This document shows positions 16,517-25,609 of a stretch of DNA of 64,000 nucleotides, piece by piece (the first letter of the stretch is position 1; every line of letters starts with the position of its first letter). The position numbers and the translations under genes were made by a program. Under the pieces are notes generated by a model. That model saw only the letters and a program-made list of their open reading frames with translations, searched no databases and was not told where the DNA came from. The DNA lies in NCBI RefSeq assembly GCF_002812205.1, contig NZ_NPEA01000004.1, forward strand, positions 310,001 to 374,000, in the 5' to 3' direction. The DNA comes from Leptospira neocaledonica (GTDB lineage Bacteria; Spirochaetota; Leptospiria; Leptospirales; Leptospiraceae).

Positions 16517-17137
16517 TCAGTCTTCCGGTCTTGTGGTTAGGTATTCTTTGAATTTTTCAAGATCATCTTCTACAATTGGAACTGTAATTGGTTCGGCTCC
16601 TGAATATAAACGAATAGCAAACCCGTTAGACTTTAATATAGCTTCTTCATCTTCCCTTTTAAGAAGGAAGGTGGCATTAAGATGGAGCACAGTGCTTGCA
16701 CTAGTTTTTACTCCTCCGGAAGCAGAAGTTGATGGATTGTATCCATAATTAGGAGTCGAGTTAGTGCTAGTTGAAACAGTAGTTACAGTTTGCGATGAAA
16801 CATTTCCGAACGCTAATGGTATACTCTTTTCACCAATTTTCAAAAAACCACTACGTTCAATCGGATTATTCATGGTTGTTGCATGTACCTTTACTCTCGT
16901 AACTGTTGGAACCAGAGTTTCCTTACCGATTTCTCTAGTAAAATCCATCTCAACTACATATTTAGTTAGAAATGAATCGATAAGAGTACCTGGATATGAT
17001 TCTTCTGCCTTAAGTTGCAATTTCAAATTTACGCTATGAGTATTCTTAAAATTATCCTTTGTAACCCTTACTGTGCCGAACATACATCCAGTCATAGCGG
17101 ATAATAAAACGAGTAATATGAGTATTCTTTTAAACAA
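16517..17137 (-). CDS. lipoprotein, tandem paralogue A
   Basis: About 206 residues from a TTG start chosen because GGAGG lies 6 bases upstream and the signal peptide (FKRILILLVLLSAMTGC) then starts the protein; the longer frame has 19 unconvincing residues. The lipobox ends TGC. The mature part shares its layout with the neighbour at 17320-17934: FGxVxxxxDxFKxxHxVNLKLxLxxxE, VxLDFTREIGxExxVPTxxRxxVxxxxxxNxxERxGFxxIGxK, LxFGNxxSQxxTT, FLLxxExExEILxSxxxxIRxYxGAxPVTV, EDDLExxKxYL. It is probably an outer-membrane lipoprotein; function unknown. Confidence 0.82.
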   Translation of the reverse strand: MFKRILILLVLLSAMTGCMFGTVRVTKDNFKNTHSVNLKLQLKAEESYPGTLIDSFLTKYVVEMDFTREIGKETLVPTVTRVKVHATTMNNPIERSGFLKIGEKSIPLAFGNVSSQTVTTVSTSTNSTPNYGYNPSTSASGGVKTSASTVLHLNATFLLKREDEEAILKSNGFAIRLYSGAEPITVPIVEDDLEKFKEYLTTRPED

Positions 17138-17230
17138 GTTGATCCTCCAATTTATATATAGAATCCAATCACCTGCAAATCTGCGACAGGTCAAGAGAGT
17201 ATTTTCGAAATTTATGATAATAAATTGAAT

Positions 17231-17262
17231 TAGAACGTTATCTCATTTTGGATAACGTTCTA
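17231..17262 (-). terminator. 12-bp-stem hairpin between the paralogous lipoproteins
   Basis: TAGAACGTTATC (17231-17242) and GATAACGTTCTA (17251-17262) form a perfect stem with an 8-nt loop. It lies 58 bases past the stop of the upstream gene on the minus strand, with an AT-rich tail. Likely terminator, although an operator role for the downstream lipoprotein cannot be excluded. Confidence 0.6.
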
Positions 17263-17319
17263 TGAGGGGAAATATCTTTAGATTTATACTTTATTCCGAA
17301 CTAATAATATACAAAAATG

Positions 17320-17934
17320 TCAATCCTGCTCCATTCCAGGCTTTGCCCTCAGGTAATATTTTAAAGTTTCTAAATCATCTTCTTGGAATGAAACAGTAAC
17401 GGGCCAAGCTCCTGCATAAAATCGAATCACTAAATTTTTCGAGGATAGGATTTCTTTCTCTTGCTCAAGAGTTAATAAGAATGTTCCAGTGAACTCCCTG
17501 TTCACCTTAGTACTTGCACCTCCGGCGACCTGTTTTCCAGCACTATCCACTCCTCCGGCCCTATAACTCGTTGTTGTAATTGCTTGAGACGTGAGATTCC
17601 CGAAAATTAGATTTTCATTTTTATTTCCTATTCTGATAAAACCGGTCCTTTCAAGTGAATTGTCCAAGCGTGACCCGTAGACATTAAATCGAACGATCGT
17701 TGGCACCGTCTTTTCAATGCCGATCTCTCTGGTAAAATCCAAAATCACTTTATAAAGACTCCAACTGTCCGGTTGGATCTCATGCGATTCTAGAGACAAT
17801 TTTAGATTAACTATATGAGCCTTTTTAAAGCTGTCCCGAAAAATGACAACCTCTCCAAATGAGGAACAATTTTGGATAGTTAAAGAAAAAAGAATTAAGA
17901 ATAAAAACTTTATAAACAAAGGACCCTTCATCAT
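17320..17934 (-). CDS. lipoprotein, tandem paralogue B
   Basis: A 204-residue protein with a signal peptide (FIKFLFLILFSLTIQNC) whose cleavage site has Asn before the Cys, acceptable in the relaxed spirochaetal lipobox. It is clearly homologous to the next gene along the strand (shared motifs listed there); the middle of the proteins, rich in Ser/Thr/Gly, differs most. The pair arose by tandem duplication. No enzymatic motif is visible. Upstream is the divergent sppA. Confidence 0.82.
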   Translation of the reverse strand: MMKGPLFIKFLFLILFSLTIQNCSSFGEVVIFRDSFKKAHIVNLKLSLESHEIQPDSWSLYKVILDFTREIGIEKTVPTIVRFNVYGSRLDNSLERTGFIRIGNKNENLIFGNLTSQAITTTSYRAGGVDSAGKQVAGGASTKVNREFTGTFLLTLEQEKEILSSKNLVIRFYAGAWPVTVSFQEDDLETLKYYLRAKPGMEQD

Positions 17935-18099
17935 AGGAAAAATCAGAACACCATACTCAATTTTTTAATAAGTATGGCAAATGAAATTCGTAGAAAAACT
18001 TTTGTTTTGCTATTCCCATAAACTGGACCTTACCCAAATCGGATATACAAACCCCGCTATTTCATTGACAGGGGATCGGTACCGAGATCCACTCTAATT

Positions 18100-19065
18100 G
18101 TGGACCGAAATCGTATCGCATTAGCAGTCACCTTTGTAGTCACCATCCTTTCCTTGTTCGTTGGACTTATCAATTTAGTATCCAATGTATCTTCTTCCAA
18201 ACTAACGAAAGTTGATGCAGGTTCCGGATTCGGGACCGACAGATTGGGAGCAGCTCTAATCAAAATAGAAGGAGAGATCCATTCAGGACATTCCAGCTAT
18301 GATTCTGCAGGAGCTCAAACCATATTAGAACAGCTTAGATCGATAGAAGACGACACCAATATCGTAGGCATTTTGGTTGAGATTAACTCACCGGGGGGAT
18401 CCGTCGGCGCTTCTCAAGAGATCTATAAAGAGCTAATGTATCTACGAAAAGAGAAAAACAAAAAGGTTGTGGTATCAATGAAGGATATCGCTGCTTCCGG
18501 TGGATATTATATAGCCTCTGCATCAGATAAAATTTTCGCGTTAGGCGGAACCTTGACCGGCTCTATCGGAGTAATTGCGATCGCGCCGAATATCAAAGGG
18601 CTTTTAGAAAGATACGGAGTAAAAGTCCGCACTTTTAAAGAAGGAAAATACAAAGATTCACTTTCTCTTTTCCGAGACAATACTCCGGAAGAAGATGCGA
18701 TGATCCAAAAAATGCTCTCCGATACATACGAAGAATTTATAGAAGATGTAGCTAAAGGAAGAAACCAAACGGTGAAATTTGTAGAAGCATTGGCAGAAGG
18801 ACGGATCTACTCAGGGCAAGATGCATTCCGAAATAAACTCGTGGATGATATAGGCGGCAGAAGAGAAGCCTTAGCGGAACTTTCTAAACTTTGTAATTAT
18901 GACGGGACTCTCCCTTTATTCGAAGAAGAAGTAAATCCTTGGGACAGGTTCTTCCAGCTTATGCAAGCGAAGTCTGGAGGATTTTTTGGCGGAGAAAAAG
19001 CACTTCTTCAGGAACTCAAACGTTCTCCAGTTTTAGTTTTATATCCTCAATCGATGGCATGGTAA
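18100..19065 (+). CDS. sppA: signal peptide peptidase SppA, 36-kDa type
   Basis: A 321-residue serine protease that degrades cleaved signal peptides in the inner membrane. It starts with GTG, and an N-terminal anchor (about residues 6-30) is followed by the crotonase-like protease domain. The nucleophile is S133 in [10 protein letters not shown] and the general base K185 in GKYKDSLS; the oxyanion-region [10 protein letters not shown] is at about 96-105. Length matches the single-domain bacterial form rather than the 67-kDa E. coli one. It leads a rightward run with a YIP1-like gene and surE. Confidence 0.95.
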   Translation: MDRNRIALAVTFVVTILSLFVGLINLVSNVSSSKLTKVDAGSGFGTDRLGAALIKIEGEIHSGHSSYDSAGAQTILEQLRSIEDDTNIVGILVEINSPGGSVGASQEIYKELMYLRKEKNKKVVVSMKDIAASGGYYIASASDKIFALGGTLTGSIGVIAIAPNIKGLLERYGVKVRTFKEGKYKDSLSLFRDNTPEEDAMIQKMLSDTYEEFIEDVAKGRNQTVKFVEALAEGRIYSGQDAFRNKLVDDIGGRREALAELSKLCNYDGTLPLFEEEVNPWDRFFQLMQAKSGGFFGGEKALLQELKRSPVLVLYPQSMAW

Positions 19066-19072
19066 TCATCCT

Positions 19073-19675
19073 GTGTTGAAAGAATTATTCAGCAGATTTA
19101 TAGATCTTTTAGATGCGGTATTATTCGAACCGTTTCGAGTGGAAAATGTAATTTCTTCTTGGGGAACCTATCCCCTCAAAGTAGTCGGCATCTTAGTTCT
19201 TCTACTTGCTTCGGCGAGCGCAGGAGCAGGTTATGTTTTTATCACTCCTCCATTCACCGGCAGAAGTTTCGGACAATTCGCTACTGCAGCGGCGACCCAC
19301 TTGTTATTCTTCATACTTTTACCTTATGCGATCGCATTTATTGTCGATGGATTGGCTCAGTCCAGCGGGAAGAAGGGAAATGCAAATATTACTTTTAGAT
19401 TTGTGAGTCTTTCTCTTTCTCTTTTTATTTCAAACGCTGCTTGGGCCATTCTTCTGGCACAATTAGGAGTAAAAGGCGGATTCGGAGTGATTACTTTGTA
19501 TTCCATCCATTACGGATTGTTTATGACTGTGCTGGTTCGAGGGACTTCTTATATTTACGATCTGAAGTTTAAGGATTCCCTTCGTATCAATATTTTCACA
19601 TTCCTTGTGACATTCTTTCTGCCATTATCGATGTATTCAGCGATGATCACATCTTTCAATCCTTCTCTTCCGTAA
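19073..19675 (+). CDS. YIP1-family-like membrane protein
   Basis: A 200-residue inner-membrane protein starting with GTG, 7 bp after sppA. After an amphipathic start ([23 protein letters not shown]) there are five hydrophobic helices, with a [17 protein letters not shown] loop between the first two. Size and helix layout fit YIP1-domain proteins, but the assignment is by pattern only. Function is unknown; it sits between sppA and surE. Confidence 0.65.
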   Translation: MLKELFSRFIDLLDAVLFEPFRVENVISSWGTYPLKVVGILVLLLASASAGAGYVFITPPFTGRSFGQFATAAATHLLFFILLPYAIAFIVDGLAQSSGKKGNANITFRFVSLSLSLFISNAAWAILLAQLGVKGGFGVITLYSIHYGLFMTVLVRGTSYIYDLKFKDSLRINIFTFLVTFFLPLSMYSAMITSFNPSLP

Positions 19676-19683
19676 CATATAAT

Positions 19684-20436
19684 ATGAATATTCTAATTAC
19701 CAACGACGATGGGATCTCCTCCAACGGGATCCTTGCTTTGGAAAAAGTTTTAGGAAAAGAACATAATACCTATTTGATTGCCCCTCTAAAAGAACGATCT
19801 GCAACTTCTATGGCGTTGAGCATTCATGATTCATTGAGAGTGGAAAGAGTGAATGAAAACCATTATATCGTAGACGGATTTCCTGTAGACTGCGTGAACA
19901 TAGGACTTCATGGAAATATCTTCCCTAAAATCGACTTGGTTCTCTCCGGAATCAACCGAGGAGTGAATATGGGGCATGACGTGCATTATTCCGGAACTGT
20001 AGGTGCCGCAAGACATGGCGCCATTCACAATAGAAAAAGTGTGGCTGTCAGTTCCGGAAATTGGGATAAAAACTACGATTATATTAAAGAAGCTGAATTG
20101 GTCCGTGAAATTCTGAATTCATGGATCGAGGAATTTATTCCAGGAACTGTTTATAATATTAATATTCCTGAAAAATTCGAGAACTCACTTTCTTCTATAG
20201 AACTAGCTAAGTTGGGCAGAAGGACCTATGTCGATACTTATGAATCTAAACCGATCATAGGCGGGATCTCCGACTTTTTCTTAGGAGGATCTGACCTAGG
20301 ACATGTTCCTGAAGAAGGTACTGATTTCGATATATTCTTCCGTGGAAAAATACCGATCACTCCTTTAAGTTTAGATCAAACTTCTTCCCTTGAATTGGAA
20401 GATTTTAAAAAAAGGATCCGGGTCAAATCGAAGTAA
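19684..20436 (+). CDS. surE: 5'/3'-nucleotidase SurE
   Basis: A 250-residue metal-dependent nucleotidase that dephosphorylates nucleoside monophosphates in the cytoplasm. The acidic metal site is right at the start ([17 protein letters not shown]8 and D9), with the family loops [14 protein letters not shown] and [22 protein letters not shown] (third ligand Asn). C-terminal strands have [16 protein letters not shown]. It lies 8 bp after the YIP1-like gene, and its stop abuts the TPR gene's ATG. Confidence 0.96.
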   Translation: MNILITNDDGISSNGILALEKVLGKEHNTYLIAPLKERSATSMALSIHDSLRVERVNENHYIVDGFPVDCVNIGLHGNIFPKIDLVLSGINRGVNMGHDVHYSGTVGAARHGAIHNRKSVAVSSGNWDKNYDYIKEAELVREILNSWIEEFIPGTVYNINIPEKFENSLSSIELAKLGRRTYVDTYESKPIIGGISDFFLGGSDLGHVPEEGTDFDIFFRGKIPITPLSLDQTSSLELEDFKKRIRVKSK

Positions 20437-21150
20437 ATGGAAAAGAAAACTCCGAGAAAAATCCCAGCTAAAAGAAGGATTTTCACTGAAATCCTAAAAG
20501 AGAATTATACGATCGCTCTTACATTGATCGATCGGGAAATGTCCGAAACAGGAAAGGATCCGGAACTACTTTATAATTTTGCAATATGCTGTTCCAGGAC
20601 CGGAAATCACAAAAAATGTGTCTCCATCATAGAGGAATTATTGGAAGAATTTCCTAAATTTTCCGAAAGAGATAACGCGTTTAGAATGATGATCTATTCT
20701 TTGATCCGGACCGGAGATTATAAAACCGCACTGGCAAAAACGGAAGAACGTCTCAAACTTTCACTCGATGATATCATTCTTCTTTCCCTAAAAGCATCTG
20801 CATTGGAAAAATCCGGGGACACAAAAGCCGCAATTGAGACTCACCTCAGAATTCTACGACTGAGACCCGAGCAAAAAAACAGCCTAAATTCGGTGGCATA
20901 TCTGCTTTTAGAGGGAAAAGAACCGAATCCGGAAGAGCTCAAACTGGCCATGGAAAATATCAAGAGGGCTCTGCAATTGGATCCTGAAAATCCAGCCTAT
21001 TTGGATTCTTTTGGAGTTCTGCTCAGCAAATTGGGAAAACAGGAAGAGGCCAGAAAAGCCTTCGAAAAAGCCATTACCAAAGCTCCCATGGAAGACATCA
21101 TTTTGGAGCATCTGAAAAAACTAGCTCAAACAAATAGACAAGCGACTTGA
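20437..21150 (+). CDS. TPR-repeat protein
   Basis: A 237-residue cytoplasmic protein with a strongly basic N-terminus (MEKKTPRKIPAKRRIF) and about five tetratricopeptide repeats. The clearest units are LLYNFAICCSRTGNHKKCVSII, LLSLKASALEKSGDTKAAIETH and AYLDSFGVLLSKLGKQEEARKAFEKAI. TPRs mediate protein-protein contacts; the partner is unknown. The ATG follows the surE TAA without a gap, so translation is coupled. It has no signal peptide. Confidence 0.88.
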   Translation: MEKKTPRKIPAKRRIFTEILKENYTIALTLIDREMSETGKDPELLYNFAICCSRTGNHKKCVSIIEELLEEFPKFSERDNAFRMMIYSLIRTGDYKTALAKTEERLKLSLDDIILLSLKASALEKSGDTKAAIETHLRILRLRPEQKNSLNSVAYLLLEGKEPNPEELKLAMENIKRALQLDPENPAYLDSFGVLLSKLGKQEEARKAFEKAITKAPMEDIILEHLKKLAQTNRQAT

Positions 21151-21185
21151 CACTGCGCCCTTCCGCGAAATCATGGACTTCGATC

Positions 21186-21257
21186 CGGGATGTAGCGCAG
21201 TGGTAGCGCATCTGTTTTGGGTACAGAGGGTCGCAGGTTCAACTCCTGTCATCCCGA
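21186..21257 (+). tRNA. tRNA-Pro (TGG)
   Basis: Acceptor stem CGGGATG/CATCCCG, D-arm GCGCAGTGGTAGCGC, anticodon loop with TGG, T-arm CAGG-TTCAACT-CCTG. CCA is not encoded. First of three tandem tRNAs. Confidence 0.95.
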
Positions 21258-21277
21258 ATCCCTCTTTTACAAAACAA

Positions 21278-21356
<79 letters not shown>

Positions 21357-21361
21357 AACAT

Positions 21362-21438
21362 GGTGGACGTAGCTCAGTTGGTAGAGCTCCAGATTGTGGT
21401 TCTGGCTGTCGCGGGTTCAAGCCCCGTCGTTCACCCCA
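21362..21438 (+). tRNA. tRNA-His (GTG)
   Basis: Anticodon GTG, acceptor GTGGACG/CGTTCAC, with the extra 5' G (position -1, base 21362) opposite C73 that marks histidine tRNAs; CCA follows. The last 21 bases are repeated at 21622-21642 as part of a 78-bp direct repeat. Confidence 0.95.
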
Positions 21439-21495
21439 ATTTTCTTCTAATCTTTAACAATCAAATCAGCTTAATAAGAAATTGAGGCTTGAAGC
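21418..21495 (+). repeat. 78-bp direct repeat, copy 1 (contains tRNA-His 3' end)
   Basis: Begins CAAGCCCCGTCGTTCACCCC within the T-arm of tRNA-His and runs to GAGGCTTGAAGC. It is identical to 21622-21699 except for one base, at a spacing of 204 bp. Confidence 0.9.
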
Positions 21496-21621
21496 TTTTG
21501 CACGCAAGCGTTTGCAGCGATCCGTAGAGAGCGTCGCAAACGCGCCGCGAGCCAGGATGGCGAAGCGAGTGCAAAAGACGCCGTGGAGCCAAGTCGAGCA
21601 GGATGCGAGACTGCGTAACGG
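21496..21621. other. 126-bp GC-rich insert between the direct repeats
   Basis: Non-coding and much richer in GC than the flanking repeats. It holds nested inverted repeats: CTTTTGCAC (from 21495) with GTGCAAAAG (21569-21577), and inside it GCGTTTGC (21508-21515) with GCAAACGC (21536-21543). Confidence 0.7.
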
Positions 21622-21699
21622 CAAGCCCCGTCGTTCACCCCAATTTTCCTCTAATCTTTAACAATCAAATCAGCTTAATAAGAAATTGAGGCTTGAAGC
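21622..21699 (+). repeat. 78-bp direct repeat, copy 2 (orphan tRNA-His 3' fragment)
   Basis: Carries the last 21 bases of tRNA-His plus 57 bp of its 3' flank, with no tRNA body before it. It differs from copy 1 by one base (TTTTCC against TTTTCT). Confidence 0.9.
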
Positions 21700-21708
21700 A
21701 AGCATAGT

Positions 21709-22605
21709 TCATCCCAGCTCCCATTTCTCTTCCGTTAAATCTTTTTTCCAAATCTGATTCGCTTTGGATTCGGAACGAACAAAACCGAAACGTTTATATA
21801 AATTTCTAGCAGCATCCAAATTGCTCAAGGTCCAAAGAAAAATAGAAACGTTTTTGGATTTTGCATAATCCACTACAAGTTTTAGTAAATTTTTCCCGAT
21901 CCCTAAATTTCTAAATTTCGGTTCCGTATAAAACCAACGGATCTGGGAAAGATTCTTGTCGGAGTGAATGATAGATATAGCTCCTGCAATATTTCCGTCC
22001 ACTTCCGCGACCCAAACCTTATCGAATTCGGTTTTATGTTTTAGATATTCCGACATTCCCAGTATCAAATATTCTTCGAACGAATCATTAAACTTGTACT
22101 CGTCTCGGTACAATACTGCTTGTCTGTGGATCATATAACCTAGATCGCCGGTTCTTGCTTCCCGATAGATTACGGGAGATACTTCCTTGGATAGGACTCT
22201 AATAACAAAATTCATAGAAGAGACTAGTTCCTTTTTATCCTGCTCCGAACAATTTGCGATCAAACCTCCGATTTGGGAATTAGAAGCAACGATCAATTTG
22301 GACAAGACTTCTCTTCCTTTTTTTGTTAATTCCAAATGAAGAATACGAGAATCGTCTCTCTTAGGAGTTCTTTTTAGGATCCCCTTCTTCTCAAATTGTT
22401 GGATCGTTCTGCTTAGATAACCTTTGTCCAAATTTAATAAACGAACCAGTTGGCCCGCAGTAGTATTTTTAGAATGTCCGATCTCGTATAATAATCTAGC
22501 TTCGGTCAGAGAATAGTCGCTGTTTAAGAAATGATTATTTAAAAGCCCCAAAGCGTTCGTATAATATCTATTAAATTCACGAATAGAATCTACATAATCT
22601 TTCAT
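21709..22605 (-). CDS. MarR-type regulator fused to a GNAT acetyltransferase
   Basis: A 298-residue fusion. Residues 1-140 are a MarR winged helix (SLTEARLLYEIGHSKNTTAGQLVRLLNLDKGYLSRTIQQFEKKGIL, wing RDDSRILHLELTKKG). Residues about 147-298 are a GNAT N-acetyltransferase (WVAEVDGNIAGAISI, then the acetyl-CoA motif FRNLGIGKNLLKLVVDYAK, and NLDAARNLYKRFGF). The layout is known from many bacteria; the regulated genes and acetyl acceptor are unknown. It ends 10 bp after the orphan tRNA fragment. Confidence 0.93.
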   Translation of the reverse strand: MKDYVDSIREFNRYYTNALGLLNNHFLNSDYSLTEARLLYEIGHSKNTTAGQLVRLLNLDKGYLSRTIQQFEKKGILKRTPKRDDSRILHLELTKKGREVLSKLIVASNSQIGGLIANCSEQDKKELVSSMNFVIRVLSKEVSPVIYREARTGDLGYMIHRQAVLYRDEYKFNDSFEEYLILGMSEYLKHKTEFDKVWVAEVDGNIAGAISIIHSDKNLSQIRWFYTEPKFRNLGIGKNLLKLVVDYAKSKNVSIFLWTLSNLDAARNLYKRFGFVRSESKANQIWKKDLTEEKWELG

Positions 22606-22686
22606 AAGAAAATAATATTCAGAATAGTTGCTAAAAGCAACTATAAATCCAAAGAACGAGAAAGGAAATCTATAGTAGACCTTGGA

Positions 22687-23490
22687 TCATTTAGTAAAAA
22701 ACAAAACAATAATCGCTATCGTAATATCTGCAAAAATATGCACTAGCACCGGGTAATAAATTCCCTTACTCAAAATTCGGATAAGCCCCGTCATCAAACC
22801 ATAAATCCCAGCGAGTCCGACACCTACCCAGCCTCTCGGGAATCCATGTAGATGTAAGATCCCAAAACTGAAAGCCTGGAAAACGAGAGCCCAAAAAAGT
22901 GAAAACTTTGCGCTCAGTAATGACTCAAACAAGATCCCTCTGAATAAAAACTCTTCTGCCGCCGCATTTAAGATAGCAAAGCCGATTCCTGCCGCGATAA
23001 GTAGAGGAACGTCTCCCTTTGGAAAATTCTCTTTGATATCGCTGATATCAGGATTCAAAAGATAAAACCAAAAAAATAAAGCGATACTTGCGGACAGAAT
23101 AAATAGAACAGAAAATCCTAAAACCTGTTTGGAAACTTCCCCCTTAGTCCACCAACGCAATAGTCCGGTCTTTCGAATTTTTGTAAAAAATAGGAAGTAA
23201 AAAATTAAAGCAACAATCAATGTTCCAGGCCAAAGATTTTTGGCATAAGGAAATATATTAATAAAAGATAATACGAATAATGGGATATTTAGATAGAATA
23301 ATGATTTCCATTTGAATTGAAACCCGATTAGCAAGAAAAGAAGGAGCAGAATAGGAACTATAAATAAGGTCCGGATTTCTTCAAAAACTGCGATGCTGAA
23401 AACGGCGACGGATACAAATGTAAAAAAACTTTCGCGGCTCCGAGCTTTATATTCTGGTAAATCGATCCTGCCGGTTTCAGAAAAGCTCAT
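22687..23490 (-). CDS. CPBP-family intramembrane metalloprotease
   Basis: A 267-residue polytopic membrane protein with about seven helices. The CPBP (CAAX-protease-like) motifs are present: AAEEFLFRGILFESLL supplies the EE...R motif, SFGILHLHGFPRGWVG the FxxxH histidine region, and LVHIFADITIAII the final conserved H. Members cleave within the membrane or modify prenylated and bacteriocin-like peptides; the substrate is not evident. It lies 17 bp after the hypothetical gene upstream on the same strand. Confidence 0.88.
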   Translation of the reverse strand: MSFSETGRIDLPEYKARSRESFFTFVSVAVFSIAVFEEIRTLFIVPILLLLFLLIGFQFKWKSLFYLNIPLFVLSFINIFPYAKNLWPGTLIVALIFYFLFFTKIRKTGLLRWWTKGEVSKQVLGFSVLFILSASIALFFWFYLLNPDISDIKENFPKGDVPLLIAAGIGFAILNAAAEEFLFRGILFESLLSAKFSLFWALVFQAFSFGILHLHGFPRGWVGVGLAGIYGLMTGLIRILSKGIYYPVLVHIFADITIAIIVLFFTK

Positions 23491-23507
23491 ATGATCACCG
23501 TAAAAGT

Positions 23508-24128
23508 TTATTCAAAGAGTTGGATATCTCTAATACAAGAATCAGGACCAACAGTTTCAAAAGTACCTTGCACTGCCCAAATCCAAATCCCGTTCGGATA
23601 TTCTTTTTGAGGAACAGAATCCGCATCCTTCTTCAAAAGAACCGTTGCAATTTCGGATCCGGAAAAATCCAAAACGATAGAACTATATTCTGTGTCGTTG
23701 GGAAGCCTGGATTCCTTATCCACATTGATTGCTTCTCTTTCTAAAACTTTGAGAGAAAGAGGTGGAGTATTTTTAGAGCAAGCGATTACTTTCAAACCCT
23801 TCCAATTGGTCGGAATATAAACCCCGGACTTCAGACGATGAGAAAGTCTGAGTTCCAAATCAAAATCCATTTTCATGGAAGAAGGTCTTAACTTTCTCCA
23901 CTCCGTATCCAAATTCCCGTCGGCCAAATAAGGCGCCTGAGAAGAACGATCCACCAAATAGGAGTCAGTGAAATCGAATCGTAAAAAAGGAGGCTCTGAT
24001 TTATAGGATTCCAACTTGGAACTCGTGGTAGAATATAAATAATAATTAGAAAAAGCCAGCCCGGCGACAAAAACGGCTGCCCAAATTTTTGAAACGGCGT
24101 TCAATTTAAAAAAATCCACTGCATCCAA
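23508..24128 (-). CDS. hypothetical membrane-anchored protein, probable TTG start
   Basis: About 206 residues from a TTG (LDAVDFFKLNAVSKIW) that places one hydrophobic anchor (IWAAVFVAGLAFSNYYLY) near the N-terminus and has AGGA 11 bases upstream. The frame stays open to an ATG at 24224, but that start would leave only 17 bp to the divergent gene at 24242 and bury the anchor. The soluble part (LADGNLDTEWRKLRPS...LELRLSHRLKSGVYIP) resembles a discoidin/F5-F8-type beta sandwich in which a residue set for DTEWR is typical. That domain call is tentative. Confidence 0.62.
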   Translation of the reverse strand: MDAVDFFKLNAVSKIWAAVFVAGLAFSNYYLYSTTSSKLESYKSEPPFLRFDFTDSYLVDRSSQAPYLADGNLDTEWRKLRPSSMKMDFDLELRLSHRLKSGVYIPTNWKGLKVIACSKNTPPLSLKVLEREAINVDKESRLPNDTEYSSIVLDFSGSEIATVLLKKDADSVPQKEYPNGIWIWAVQGTFETVGPDSCIRDIQLFE

Positions 24129-24241
24129 AGATGCCGATTTCCTAACCGAGAAGCAAGAAGGATTTCCTTTCTTCTTGTCGAAAGAAAACCGATTTCGAAT
24201 TATGATCTCGGAAAGAAATTTCAAAAAAGGCGGTTCGCGAA

Positions 24242-25153
24242 ATGCTTATTGGAATTACCGGCGGCACGGGACTCATAGGATCCATGTTGGCGATCCGCTT
24301 GAAGGCAGAAGGACATAGAGTCCGCATCTTCAGTAGAAGTGGAAAATTGCCGCCTAGACTCCAAAGAATTTCAGAATGGGACGTTAGAATTGGTTCACTC
24401 CCCACCAGAGCAGATTTAGAAGGAGTCAATGTTCTTATCAACCTCGCAGGAGAACCAATCGCGGGGGTTCGCTGGACTCCTGAATACAAACAAAGGATTC
24501 GTTCTTCTCGTGTAGATTTCACCAGGGATTTAGTCGGAAGACTCACCTCTTTAGGTGACTTCGCGCCCAAAACATTATTCAATTCTTCCGCGATCGGAAT
24601 TTACGGATCGTATGATGCGGGAACACCGCCCTTCGACGAAGATAGTCCTGCAGCGGACGACGAGTTAGGAAACCTTTGCAAAGATTGGGAAGAAGAAGCC
24701 TTAGAAGCGGAAAAAGCAGGTATCCGAACAGTTCTATTAAGAACTGGAGTCGTATTAACCACCGAAGGTGGAGCACTGGCCACAATGTTGCCTGCATTCA
24801 AATTATTTGCGGGCGGCCCAATCGGAAGCGGAAACCAAATCCTCTCTTGGGTCCATATCGAAGACCAGCTCGCTGCAATTATGTTCCTCATCAGAAAAGA
24901 AGAAGCAAGAGGAGCTTTCAATATAGTATCCCCTGAACCTCTTTCCAATGAGCAGTTCAGTAAAACTTTGGCAAAAACTCTAGGAAGACCTTCATTCACT
25001 AGAGTGCCTTCTTTCGCACTCTCACTCGCGTTCGGCGAAGGTGCCATCGTGGCAACACATGGCCAAAGAGTGGTGCCAAAAAGGCTCCAAGAACTGGGGT
25101 ATAAATTCAGATACCCGAATCTGGAAGCAGCGCTTCGAAATTTACTAGGCTAA
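24242..25153 (+). CDS. TIGR01777 family (YfcH/SulA-like) NAD-dependent epimerase
   Basis: A 303-residue atypical extended SDR. The N-terminal dinucleotide motif is GITGGTGLIGSMLA, followed by VLINLAGEPIAGVRWTPEYKQRIRSSRVDFTRDLV, which is the family hallmark, and SSAIGIYGSYDAG (active-site tyrosine region). The C-terminal DUF1731 part has TRVPSFALSLAFGEGA and QRVVPKRLQELGYKFRYPNLEAAL. The reaction is unknown; homologues are sometimes linked to cell division. Stands alone, divergent from the hypothetical gene. Confidence 0.92.
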   Translation: MLIGITGGTGLIGSMLAIRLKAEGHRVRIFSRSGKLPPRLQRISEWDVRIGSLPTRADLEGVNVLINLAGEPIAGVRWTPEYKQRIRSSRVDFTRDLVGRLTSLGDFAPKTLFNSSAIGIYGSYDAGTPPFDEDSPAADDELGNLCKDWEEEALEAEKAGIRTVLLRTGVVLTTEGGALATMLPAFKLFAGGPIGSGNQILSWVHIEDQLAAIMFLIRKEEARGAFNIVSPEPLSNEQFSKTLAKTLGRPSFTRVPSFALSLAFGEGAIVATHGQRVVPKRLQELGYKFRYPNLEAALRNLLG

Positions 25154-25270
25154 AATCCACTCAAACTCTTAAAGCCCGCGAGCGCGCGGGACCATGAAGT
25201 TTTTCGAAAAATTCTCCAAACCTCCAAAAACGGATTGTCCGATTCGATTTAGAATGGGTCTAATCTTCGT

Positions 25271-25588
25271 ATGGAAAACACAATGCCTGGTTCATTTAAC
25301 GAACTTCTCAAAACTCATGATAAACCCATCCTAGTAGATTTCTGGGCCGAATGGTGCGGTCCCTGTAAAATGGTAGCCCCTGAGCTGGAAAAATTCGCAC
25401 AAGCTCACCAAGGCCAAGTCACCGTAGTAAAAGTCAATATAGACGAAAAACCTGAATTGGCTCAGCAATACGGAGTTCAATCCATTCCGACTCTGATGTT
25501 ATTCAAAGGTGGAGAAATCGCTGAAAAGGTGGTGGGAGCAATTCCACAGGCACACATGGAGAAAGTTTTTGCCCCTAAATTGGCTTAA
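25271..25588 (+). CDS. trxA: thioredoxin
   Basis: A 105-residue cytoplasmic thiol-disulfide oxidoreductase. The active site WCGPCK has C29 and C32; the buried Asp (VDFWAEW) and cis-Pro ([12 protein letters not shown]) are in place. Standard length with no signal peptide. Probable donor for ribonucleotide reductase, methionine sulfoxide reductases and, possibly, the ArsC-like protein at 1497-2129. Followed by a structured non-coding island. Confidence 0.97.
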   Translation: MENTMPGSFNELLKTHDKPILVDFWAEWCGPCKMVAPELEKFAQAHQGQVTVVKVNIDEKPELAQQYGVQSIPTLMLFKGGEIAEKVVGAIPQAHMEKVFAPKLA

Positions 25589-25609
25589 AATTTTATTCAC
25601 GCTACGGGA

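Noticed and set aside
21440..21700. Prophage or integrative island at tRNA-His
   Set aside because: Only 126 bp separate the direct repeats and no integrase or mobility gene lies nearby, so at most it is a scar or mini-element.
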